The notes beneath the pieces are model-generated. The model saw only the letters and a program-made list of their open reading frames with translations. It ran no database searches and was not told where the DNA came from. Shown piece by piece: positions 23,790-34,290 of a DNA stretch of 64,000 bases; the first letter of the stretch is position 1, and every line of letters begins with the position of its first letter. The stretch is from Botryotinia globosa (taxonomy: Eukaryota; Ascomycota; Leotiomycetes; Helotiales; Sclerotiniaceae). Made by a program: the position numbers and the translations under genes. The DNA lies in assembly GCA_014898425.1 (NCBI GenBank), contig RCSZ01000018.1, positions 310,001 through 374,000 of the forward strand, given 5' to 3'.

Positions 23790-24313
23790 TACCGAGTAGC
23801 GAGTAGCGATTAGCGATTAACGATTAACGATTAACGACTAGCGATATTGGGGAAGGAAATCGTTTGAGTCTTTGAGTCTTTGGGAAGTTGAGAAGTTGGG
23901 AAGTTGGGAGAATTGGGAGAATTGGGAGAAATGGGAGAAATGAGAGAATTGGGAAAATTGGGAGAATTGGGAGAATAGTTAGGTAGATAGATATTTGAGA
24001 TGAGGAGGAGGAGGAGGTGATAAGTAGATAAGTGAGTAGATAGGTGGATAGATAGGTGGATAGATAAATAAATAAATAGATGGATAGATAAATGAATAGA
24101 TAGCTAGATAGATAAATAAATAAATAGATAAGTAAATAGAGAGATAAATAATATAATAAATAATATAATAATATAATAATAAATAAATAAATAATATAAT
24201 AAATAATATAATAATATAATAAATAAATATTATATTATTATCACATATAATATAGGGACTTATAAATGAGAATATAATATAAATACTAAATTTATATAAT
24301 AATATGATATATA
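23790..24313. repeat. degenerate AGCGATT / GATA / AAAT simple repeats
   Basis: Runs of AGCGATTAACGATT (23795-23840), TTGGGAGAA-type units (23890-23975), GATA/GGTGGATA (24005-24130) and AATA/AATATA (24115-24235). No gene is present. Confidence 0.7.
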
Positions 24314-24474
24314 TATTAAGATGCTAATAAAGACTTATATTATATCATAAGGGTTCTAAGAGCTATGGAAGGGTGAGGCCCTATTATAGGAAGTAGGGCA
24401 CGCTAAGGGCCCGCTAAGGGCACACTAAGGGTTCGTGCCTGAGGCACGAAGGCAACATAGTTGGCGCCGTGACA
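24314..24474 (-). mobile_element. solo LTR of the neighbouring Ty3/gypsy family
   Basis: A 161-bp sequence homologous over its whole length to the two LTRs of the element that begins 19 bp downstream. It is flanked by ATATA on both sides, a 5-bp target duplication, with no internal region, so it is a solo LTR left by LTR-LTR recombination. It carries an extra tandem CTAAGGGCCCG unit relative to the other two copies. Its outer end in this orientation reads TGTCACGGCGCCAACTATGT on the minus strand. The opposite end shows RIP-type changes (TA where TG is expected). Confidence 0.88.
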
Positions 24475-24493
24475 ATATAGATGGGAAAGGGGA

Positions 24494-24643
24494 TGTCAAG
24501 GTACGGGTAAAGACTTATATTGTATTATAAGAATTCTAAATACTATAAAAGGTTGAGGCTTTATTATAGGAAATAGAATACTCTAAGAGTATACTAAGGA
24601 TTTGTATTTGAAATACAAAGATAATATAATTGATATTGTAATA
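24494..24643 (-). repeat. LTR (3' LTR of the Ty3/gypsy element)
   Basis: Begins on the plus strand TGTCAAGGTACGGG, which is unmutated, but from about base 30 onward is heavily RIP-changed: the terminal TTGGCGCCGTGACA of the other copies reads TTGATATTGTAATA here, seven transitions in 14 bases. Confidence 0.93.
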
Positions 24644-26119
24644 GTATTTTCTTTTTAGAGTTTGTTTATTTCAAACAAATTAAGATATAAAGTAATTTTG
24701 TTATTTTTTAATAAAGTTATAAGAAATTGATTCAATATTGATTAAATAAAAATCCAAAACCCTTTGAAATAATATTAAAACAATTTAGTTTTTATTACAA
24801 GATTAAAGCGAATTGTTTTTAAAATAATAATCAATTAACAAATTTTCTTTGATTTGTTTGATTTCTGTTTAAAAATTATTATTGATATAATAATATTTAA
24901 AATAATAAGCTTTTTGAATTCAATCTATATAAATAGATTTGATTTATTTAGATGTATTAGATGAAATACAATAATTATTTCTTTTTGATTTCGAAGATCC
25001 TTAATTGATTGTTATAATAATAAATAGTATTTTTATTTGATATAATAATAGAAATTATATTTATTATAATAATCAAGAATCTTTTCGAATTTTTATTGCT
25101 CGATTTTCTTATATATTTCATTATCTTTTTTGAGAATTTGATTTTGATTTTTATATAATTTGATAATATTGATAATATTTTGATTTGATAATCCTAATAA
25201 GTAATGAAATGATTGAAATAATAAGTTATAGAATACTAGAAAAATCTTAAAATTAGTTGAGAATTATAATAAATAAGCTTGTTTATAAACTTTAAGGATT
25301 TTGTAAAAACTATTCTATTTATTATTATTCTTTTTTATTAAATAATTAATTTTTATATTTTTTATATTAATTTATATTTTGTTATCTTTTTTATAAAAAG
25401 GAATATTAATTCGAATTTTATTAATATAATCTTTATATTTTTAAATTGATTGGATTATAAATGTTTTAAATTTAATTAAAATGAAATCAAATCTATTTGT
25501 AATTTTATTAGTTTTAAGGAATTCTTATCTTTTTTGATATAATAAATTCAATGGAATTAATATGAATAATTTAATTTCGAGATATGGATAATAGTTATAG
25601 TTAATAAAGAATAAGGATATATTGATAGTTTCTGATATAATATTATTCAATACGAATTTTGCAAATGGAAATCAATCGAATCAATTATTTTGATAAAAGT
25701 TTATAAAGATACAAAGGTATTGTTTTATTATAATATTAATCCTTTTTATTTAATTATTAAATTCGGAATAAAACAAGAAAAATTGTTTCAAAATAATTGA
25801 TAAACATTTGAATAAATGTTTTCAGAATTTAGAAACAAATTGAAAGCTTTTATTAGATATAATATTATTAGGAGTATTATACAAGTAATATATTTTTTCA
25901 ATAAATCGATTTATAAGCTTTTTTGTAAATAGTTTTATTATTAATATAAAATATTATATTTTAATTAAATAATAAATAATTGTAATAATATATTAATATT
26001 TCTTTTTGTAATATTTATTAATTAATAATAATATAATATAATTAATAAAAATATTTAATCAAAAATGAAATAATATTAATAAGGATTTAAGGAATTTAGA
26101 TATAATGAGATAAAAGATT

Positions 26120-26280
26120 TTGATATAAAAATAGAGTTGATAAATTTATACAAATATTTTAATCTTTTTAGATATATTGAACTACTAATATATACAAAAA
26201 ACAAAATCGATAGTTTTAATATGATTTAGATATCTGGCTAATTTGATTAAATATATATAATATATGATTTGTATATGAAA
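26120..26280 (-). pseudogene. fossil integrase HHCC zinc-finger domain
   Basis: Minus-strand translation retains the spacing of a gypsy integrase N-terminal zinc finger, with recognisable pieces such as LARYLNHIKTIDF, two stop codons where Trp codons are expected (TGG to TAG) and a Tyr pair replacing the Cys pair in a YQLY motif (TGT/TGC to TAT/TAC). Domain assignment is by motif shape only. Confidence 0.75.
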
Positions 26281-27429
26281 TTTAATAAAAGAAGGAATAA
26301 AAAGGTGATTATAATAAAAGATTTTATTATTGATTAATTTATAATTTTATAAAACTATTCAAAAATCCTTTTAAATATTTAGTAATTAATAATAAATAAA
26401 GAGATTTCGAAGTATTATATATATAATTATAATTAGTTTGAATAATTTATATATTTTATTAATAAAATTATTGATCAATTTATTGATATTAGGAATAATT
26501 ATATTTATTAAAACTACAATCAGGTTTAAATCGCTATTTACTTATTAAATAATATCCTTGAATATAGCGATATTGAATACCTATTTTGAAAAGATTATCT
26601 ATAAGCGATTCTTGATTTGATTATTATTAAAATCAATATATACTAAACAGTTTTCAATTTTGTAATTCAAAATATTAAGGTAAACAATCTTATAATCAAA
26701 TCGATATATAATATAGAAATTAAATCTTAATAAGAATTCAGTTTATTTAGTTTATCATTGATTTAATATTTTTATTAATATAAAGTATTCGAGGTTTTTA
26801 TAATTGATAATGATTTTGAATAATTTCTAAATATTATATAATTCTAGTTTTTATTTTTCTAATAATTTTATAATCGCTAGGAATTCTTTATTATAAATTT
26901 TGTAATTATATTTAATAATATTATATTTTGATAAGAAATATACTATTAAATACAAATCTTTTTTATTATTATATTACAAAAAGATATTATCTACAATCTA
27001 ATCGGAAATATCAATTTCGATTACTATATAACAATAATAATTAAATATAATAAAAATCGAAATAAAGAAGAAAATATTTTTTAATATTATAAAAGTGTTT
27101 TCTTATTTAGAGTTCTAGTTTTATATTTTCTTTTTTTTTAAAAAACAATTAAGGGGTTCCACAATCTTAGAAAAATTGTAAATAAAATATCAATAAAAAT
27201 TAACAAATTTAAGGAAATATTAAAGATCTTTAAATTTAATTAATAATTTTCAATTGAATATAATATTGATTTTCTCTAAATTTATTTCTATACCTTTTGA
27301 AATAATAATTAAATCGAGATATTTAATTCTTTTTGTTTCAAATTTATACTTATCAATATCGATTTATAATCCAATATTGATTAATCACTAAATAATCTTG
27401 TAAATATATTCTTTGTAATTTACAATATT

Positions 27430-27720
27430 TTTAAAATAAATCAAAATATTATTCAAATATATTATATAAATTCTATCCAAAAGATTGAAGAGAATATAAT
27501 TGATATAATTCTAAAACAAGACTAATATATTATAAAATTCGAAGAGTATTATTAATAATTCGAATAGATTAAAATAAATAATAAAAACAATTTTCTATTT
27601 ATAGTTTTTTGTAATTTATAATTTGTTAAAAATAATAATAATATTAAGTTTGATATAAATTTTAATATAATATAAAGTATCAAGGGTTTCTTTAATTAAT
27701 AATAAAGAATATTGGTTTTT
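27430..27720 (-). pseudogene. fossil Ty3/gypsy reverse transcriptase core
   Basis: Reading the minus strand from 27717 gives a continuous alignment to the gypsy RT palm: a SLLLIKETLD-like segment, YIKLNIIIIFNKL where the family has a KLD-AFN motif, then a YLNN box at 27459-27448 in place of the catalytic YxDD, followed by ILIY. Both catalytic Asp codons are changed GAT to AAT, and several Gln/Trp codons are stops. Confidence 0.9.
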
Positions 27721-29558
27721 GATAATAATATTGTTTAAATTCTAATAGTTTTAATAAATCTAAATACTTTTTTTTAATTTAATAACTAGAAAAAGTAAAA
27801 CAATTAATCAAAAATAAGATTCTTGAATAAATCCTTTATTTAGATTATTATCAAGTTATTTACAAACAATTTAAAATTTAATTAAAAATATTAAATAGTT
27901 TTTATTATATAATAATTTCTTATCTAATATAATCTTGATTTTATAATTTTATAAATATTATAGTAGAAATTTATTAATAAAAGAGAATAGGAATTCTAAA
28001 TATAAATTACAAAATTAGAGAAATAGTTTATCTTGAATTTTTGATATAAAAGAAATAAATTGATTTATTTTTTTTATAAACTTATTGATATTATTATTTA
28101 TTAAATCTTGATATAATTAAATAGAATTTTTAGTTATTATATAATATAGATTGTAGGTTTTATTTAATTTGTCTTAAAATACTTTTATAATATAAATATT
28201 ATTGTTTTTATAGAATTATATAAAACTATTAATTATAAAAAATTTTATATCTTATATTTCGAAATGAATATTTTATATAGTATTGAATAACTTGCTTAAA
28301 AAATTTAATAGTAATAATAATAATAAAAATAAGATATTCTAATTTTATAATAATTTTTTATACTTTTTGAAATTAGCAATAAATCAAGTTAAAATTGATT
28401 TTAAAAATGAATAATTAAGGATTATTCTAATTCAGATATCCATTTTATTATTGATATAATAAATATAATAAAAGTTTTTGTTTTTGTTATTTTTGAAATT
28501 AATAATATTAAGGTTTTTTTGAATATCCAAAGCCTCAATAGATTCAAGAATTACTAATTGATTTTGAAATATTAAAGATTTAATTTCGAAGTTTTCATTA
28601 ATAATATTTTTTATAGAAATTGATTTTGAAATAAACTTTTATAAAAGTGATTTGGGATTGATTATAACTTTGCTATTTTTTGATAAAATTATTTTATAAT
28701 TATCAAATATATTGGGAATAATAGTTGTTATAGTGTCAATAGAATAATAATATCTCAAGCAATATATAGATATGAATTTGAATATCATTACTAATTAATT
28801 GATAATAAGATTATAATATTGAAGTTAAGAAAAATCAAGGATTAATAGATTTATAATTGATAGAATAATAATATAAAATAAATCGATCTTTTAATGATTA
28901 TTAATTTGTATATCCAAAAGTATATATCGAAAAAGGATATTAAAAGACTTTCTATTAATTAGAAATAAGTAATGAATATAGAGGAGGAATTATATAAATA
29001 TTTAGAGTTTAAAAATGATTTTTTTATTGATAAAGTTATAATCTATAATTTTATTATTTATAAAACTAATAAACGGGATAATTATATTAAATACAAAAAA
29101 GATTTTTGTTGAAATTTTAAAAGATTTATTATTTATTATTCTAAAATATAAAGGATTTTTAAATATAATTAATCTTTTAATTTATAAAAGTAAATTTCCT
29201 ATAAAGAATCTTGATTTGCAATTATAAACTAAAATTAATTTTTTGATATATCAAATTAAGGAATAAAGTTTTTATTTTTTTTTGAATAAATAAATTCTTT
29301 AATATATTCTTCTAGATTAAATTTTTGAATAAGATTAAAAGAAATCAATAAGATATAATATAATAGTATAACTAGAAAATAATTAATAGATAGGAAATGA
29401 TTGATAGATAAAAATAGGTTTTGATATAAAGGATTGATAATATTATAATAGAATTTAAAGCTCTAATATTAATTGATTACAAAGGAATGGTTAATATAAA
29501 GATTATATTTTGTATTAATATTGATATTATATTTTGTATTATTAGCTTGTTTTTTATT

Positions 29559-29600
29559 GTAATTATTTTTAATATAATCTGATTTCTTATAATAAAAACA
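29559..29600 (-). pseudogene. fossil gag zinc knuckle
   Basis: Fourteen minus-strand codons read CFYYKKSDYIKNNY, matching the CX2CX4HX4C nucleocapsid knuckle with the second Cys, the His and the last Cys all changed to Tyr by single G-to-A or C-to-T transitions. Confidence 0.8.
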
Positions 29601-30920
29601 AAGGCTAAAGTTAAAATATTGCTTTCAAATATAATAGAATAAAAGATATTAATTTTATCAAATAATATTTAGTTGTATAGAGTTATTAAATAGTTTTAAT
29701 ATAAAAAAGACTATAATTGGGGTTAGCTTTCTATTATAATATCTTGATTGATTATAACTGAAATTAATACCCTAATTCTTTTGTTGATTATCAAAATGAG
29801 TTTTCTTTTTTAGATTATTATAGATATCTTATTATTAGATTATTTATATATCAATATCAGCAATAAAGAGTTTATTAGAATAATTGATTAAAATATCAAT
29901 CAATTTTTATAAAACCTTAAACTTGAGATTAGCAATTTGTTATTCAATAGTTTTCCTATATCTGATAGTGAGTTGTTTGAATTTGGTAATGAAATTATCA
30001 AATAAAATTTTCTTTATTTTGTATTTATTATAATCTATAAAGATCTTTTGTAAAAAATCAAGGGTTTGATATTGTTTGTTTAACTTGCTTTAAATACTTA
30101 CTACAATACATTATTTAGAGGATTAAAAATTAGAATTATATAGATTATCTATAATCATATCGAAATATATTTGATTGTTTGTATAAACCAAATTAGAAAA
30201 TAAACTAACAAGAAATATAATCTACTAGAATTCTAATTCGTTTTTATAATTTGTAATTAAACAACGATTAATTGTATTACAAAATATTATATACTAATCC
30301 TAACACTTTGCAATATCTTACTCATCACCACTGAATTTTTTAAGAAAAGTAAAATATCTTCAACAAAACAAAACTCCTAGATTATTATAAACAACAATCT
30401 TTAATATTTCAATTGTATTTTGCAATTCAACAATTTATAATTGAACTTTATTGATTTAGATATATATTATAACAATTTATTTTTGTAATAAAATTATAAT
30501 CGTTTTGATTGAAATAAATATAATTTGAACAGCTACAAAATATATAATATTTGAATTATAAAATAAATCTATAAATAAGGAAATATTAATTTCGATAGAA
30601 TTAACAGCATAATTCAAAAAAAGGAATTATAAAAACAAACTAGATATAGCTACTTAATCGACTATCTCTAGAATACTTTTATAACTATAAAATATTCTTA
30701 TAAAGTTTTCAATAATAGATTAATATAAATATGTTTTAATACAATTAAATAATTTTGTTAAAAAATGATAAAATTATTTACAATAAATCAACAATAGATT
30801 CAATCAATATAATTGAATTATAATTTCGATAGAATTAAAGTAATTAAAATAATTAGAGTATAACTTAAATAAGTGTTTTTAAAATGAAATTATAATAGTT
30901 TCTAAGTAGATGATACAAAT

Positions 30921-31070
30921 TGTTAAAATACGAGTAAAGATTTATATTATATTATAAGAGTTCTAAATACTATAAAAGGTTGAGGCCCTATTATAGGAAG
31001 TAGGGTATTCTAAGGGTACACTAAGGGTTCGTGCCTGAGGCACGAAGGCAATGTAGTTGGCGCCGTGACA
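30921..31070 (-). repeat. LTR (5' LTR of the Ty3/gypsy element)
   Basis: Its inner edge is RIP-mutated (TGTTAAAATACGAG) while the outer 110 bases are nearly intact and keep the GTGCCTGAGGCAC palindrome and TTGGCGCCGTGACA end. On the minus strand it starts TGTCACGGCGCC and ends AACA. The sequence just inside (minus strand ATTTGTATCATCTACTT) is the primer-binding position, too altered to name a tRNA. Confidence 0.92.
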
Positions 31071-33614
31071 GGGGAAAGGGGGAAGTAAGAAAGTGAGAAA
31101 GTAAGAAAGTACTAATAGAGTATAAAAAAGCATTAAGAGTTTCAACTTTCGAAATATATCTAGTAGATAGAGATTAGAGGATTTATATATAGATAGTTAT
31201 TTTAATTAAAAATAAATATTAATGATTAGATTGAAGTAGGATTTTTATTGTATTATGAAAATATTTATTCGAGAATTATATATATCACTCCATGGCGCCT
31301 TCGCTTAACAGGATCTAATTGACCAATCAAATCATCAGGATCTTGAAAAAACCCCACTTTTTCGAAAATATTTCTTGTTTCAAAGAATGCAATACAATAT
31401 TATATATAGATCTTTAGAAATCTTTTTAGGAATATAAAATGTATAAAATCATTTTTATTTTTATTTTTTATACATTTCTAATAAATCTTAATCTTAAATT
31501 CAATATAAATTAATATATATATATACTTAGTATAAATAAATCTCATCTATTATAATAGAATATTATTATTTATGGTTGCTGCTGTGCACGGGCTACATTA
31601 GGCGCCATGAAGTGACAGTCTAGGGGATAAAGGTGATTGGTTGGTTGGTGGTTAGTGATTAGTAATTAGAATTTATTTTGTGATGACTGTAGAGGAGGGA
31701 TGGGATGGGATGTATGTATGTGGAAAGAAGTGAAAAGGAGGAGGGGTGAGGAAATAAAGGAATAGAAGGATTCGGTATTATTATATAACATTTATATAAG
31801 AGCTATAGGAATATGATATATATAGTAAATAGTTATAAATGAGATTGAAATTTGAAATAGATAGATATATTATTGTGAAAATTAAAGCGAGAATTATTAC
31901 TTATCAAAACATAAGTATGATATACGATAGGTACTCCCTTTTGAGCTCTTTTTATATATAATTTAATTTTTTTTTCAGGATCTCTCTCTCTCTCTCTCAA
32001 CCATAATTCGTACTCGAGAGTAGCGGGAATACGAGAAATGTGAATTATTTCTTTATCTATGATGAGAATTAATAATACATATTTAATATTCTGGGGATGG
32101 AGAAGATTATACTGTACAGGTTCTATTTGAGTGGAGATTGTGTGATGGTGGTAATGTGACTCCTTATCGAGATGTGGAGGATCTATACACTTAGTGAAGG
32201 GGTGGAATGTGTCATCGCTGGGATTTCCGGTGGTGGGCATTCGATTGTATGATATGGATGGATTGTAGATGTTGAGTTGGCGGGGGTGATGGATTGTTTT
32301 ATTTGGGATGTGGAAGGGGATGGGATGGGATGAGGTGAAATGAGATGAGATGGATGAGATGTATAGAGATTAATTTGTAGTTGCATGGTCATAGTAACTG
32401 TGTAGAGTGTTAGATGGACGATACATGGTGAAATTGGCTGGGAGTTCGGATGGAAGAACAAGCGAGGAGTTGTGGGGTTAGTGAGTGGTGAGTAGATGTG
32501 TCAGGGAGACCGGGATAGGATTTTATACAGTGATGGATATAATAGTATTATGATATTGTGAAGTTCAAGAAAATTATTCAAGCAGAAACTGGTGAAAACA
32601 ATAAATGTGACATCCGGCTTCCTTCTGCCATCTCACGGCTTTGTGGTTGATAAGGAACGCAACGCAGCGTATGAGGAAGCGCCGGTAATGTGATTTTTTT
32701 CTTCTCAATAGCTCATGAGTCTTATGGATGCGTGGGCGAAGATATTCTAGAAATTAGATCTTGCAACTTACCTATGAGATATCTCAGAGTCACTAGGAAT
32801 GAATGTTGATTCTCAACTTTGCTTTTTAATTTTCGGGTGAGTTTTTGTCAGTGTGGAATACAATAGTAAAAGTTATGACTAGCTGATTTGGGTACGCTTT
32901 TGTATATGTGCATTTTGAGCAACTGGTTTATTTGTGATTGAAATATCTACTGGTTGGGATTGTTCTACCCGGGAGATGTTTAATTTTGGTTCTGTAGAAT
33001 AGTAAGTATTCTGCTCTAGGCGAACTTTCTTATCGATCAAATTGCTTCTTCAAACAAGGATCCAGAATTTGCATTTTATTTCAGTTTCTCTGAATTTCGG
33101 AATAAACAATTACATATACTCTAGGGATATCCTGTCCACGTATGAATTTCTTTCTCTCCACGAGTACCGCATTTTCAGAGGTTGCGGTGAGAAGCGTGAC
33201 AAAGCTGAGAACAGCAAGTAAGAAACGGGATGTGGGACCAATTTCTAGAAAGGTGTCTCTGGTGGCTTAAAGTTGGCAAGCTGTAATCTACTTTGAGCGA
33301 TCATGTGTTTCTGTTAAGGGGTATTCCTTCAAATCGTGATTTAACCGAATTGCAAGGGATATAATTTCGTGTCTTCTTGTGAGGCTTGTGTGACAAAATT
33401 CTCTATGATAGATGTGCATGTCATCAATATCTTTCAGAGCAAATGAATGCACCTTGCCGTGTACTCGTGTACTGCTAGTCAGAAATTAGTATATCCGGGG
33501 TCTAGCCCTTGGTGAACCAATTTTGTTTGTTGCTGATAAGTAATCACGTTCCATTAAGAGGCTATATCTTGCTTTGATCATCATTTTTATCCTTTCTTCT
33601 CAAAAATCAACTCG
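31071..33614. other. gene-free, partly AT-rich flank
   Basis: Apart from the inverted-repeat element at 31285-31615, only simple runs are seen (TCTC at 31981-31999, GATGG/GATGAGATG near 32300-32360). The last 1,100 bases have normal base composition but no frame with a recognised domain; they are probably the upstream region of the broken hemerythrin gene. Confidence 0.5.
31285..31615. mobile_element. small element with 16-bp terminal inverted repeats (candidate)
   Basis: TCACTCCATGGCGCCT at 31285-31300 is matched in reverse complement at 31600-31615 (AGGCGCCATGAAGTGA) with one mismatch of the G-to-A type. The 300 bases between are AT-rich, as in other RIP-altered elements. I see no convincing target duplication, and the inner sequences next to the repeats are not alike, so this may be a truncated or composite remnant. 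Confidence 0.45.
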
Positions 33615-34290
33615 ATGATATCTACCCAAAATTCATGGGCAGATGGCCCCTGGGAGCTCTTGGGGACACCAGGGAATACTCAAGATACAGTCAGTAGCCA
33701 TCCACACTCGTGAAATGGAAAGTCGATTGACTATTGACATCAATAGAAAAAACATGCCGCAATCCACTCCACAAACGAAATGGCCCATCTTCATGATTGT
33801 GAAATCAGATGCATAAACTGTATCTATTTGCAAGGGCCCCACGTGAAAGCGAAAGAAGATGTTAAAGATTTCTTGTTCTTCGTCAAAGCCTGGTGTTCTT
33901 TTGTGAAGCATCACCACGATGTCGAGGAAGAGCTCGTATTCCCTCAGTTTGAAAGTTTTACCGAAAAGCCCGGTTGCATGAGCGCCAACGTTGCGCAACA
34001 TGCAATGTTTGAGCCTGGACTTCACGAACTTGCTGATTGCTCGCAGAAGACCTCGCATTCCGAATTCAGCGCCATCACGGTACGCTCGTTGATCGACGGC
34101 TTTGCGGATGCCCTACGGAATCATATAAAATCAGAAATTTCGGCATTGCTAGCACTGTAAGCCTATAAGAGCGAGGATATCATGAAAATATTCAAAGAAT
34201 GTAAGGCTGCAGGTTTCAATTAACCAAATGCTGGTGTTATCCCGCAATATGATCTTACGTGTGCAAGACTAAGCGAGGACAGGATACAGC
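33615..34290 (+). pseudogene. hemerythrin-domain protein, 5' part, split by hAT insertion
   Basis: Exon 1 (33615-33689) and exon 2 (from 33747) join in phase 0 across a 57-bp intron with a GTCAGT donor. The product starts MISTQNSWADGPWELL, a layout seen in fungal HHE proteins, then NEMAHLHDCEIRCINCIYLQ, the metal-site HHHDVEEELVFPQFE and RNHIKSEISALLAL. Hemerythrin HHE domains bind a di-iron centre through His and Glu/Asp residues; fungal members are soluble and mostly uncharacterised. The frame then hits TAA at 34158-34160, but homologous-looking sequence (AYKSEDIMKIFKECKAAGF) continues in the same frame to a second TAA at 34221-34223 and on to the insertion site at 34290. The gene resumes at 36866. 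It is almost certainly dead, although a truncated 162-residue protein could in principle be made from this part. Confidence 0.85.

Larger units (their letters stand above)
24494..31070 (-). mobile_element. complete RIP-inactivated Ty3/gypsy LTR retrotransposon (6,577 bp)
   Basis: Two 150-bp LTRs in the same orientation (24494-24643 and 30921-31070) bound an extremely AT-rich interior with stops in every frame. GGGGA precedes the left LTR (24489-24493) and follows the right one (31071-31075), a perfect 5-bp target duplication. Orientation is fixed by fossil domains on the minus strand in the order gag, pol: a zinc knuckle (29559-29600), a Ty3/gypsy reverse transcriptase (about 27720-27430) and an integrase HHCC zinc finger (about 26280-26120). 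The order RT before integrase is that of Ty3/gypsy, not copia. Nearly every departure from the expected motif residues is a C-to-T or G-to-A change, which is the signature of RIP. No ORF longer than 60 codons survives inside. Confidence 0.93.

Noticed and set aside
31057..31070. TTGGCGCCGTGACA as a primer-binding site for tRNA
   Set aside because: The same sequence is inside all three LTR copies including the solo LTR, and the RT fossil shows the element runs on the minus strand, so it is the outer LTR end, not the PBS.
24494..31070. Possible genuine AT-rich gene cluster or organellar (mtDNA) insertion
   Set aside because: Stops occur in every frame, the ends are LTRs with a target duplication, and residual motifs are gypsy domains changed by C-to-T/G-to-A transitions.
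33633..34058. 141-codon minus-strand ORF over the hemerythrin remnant
   Set aside because: Antisense to recognised HHE-domain sequence; no independent support.
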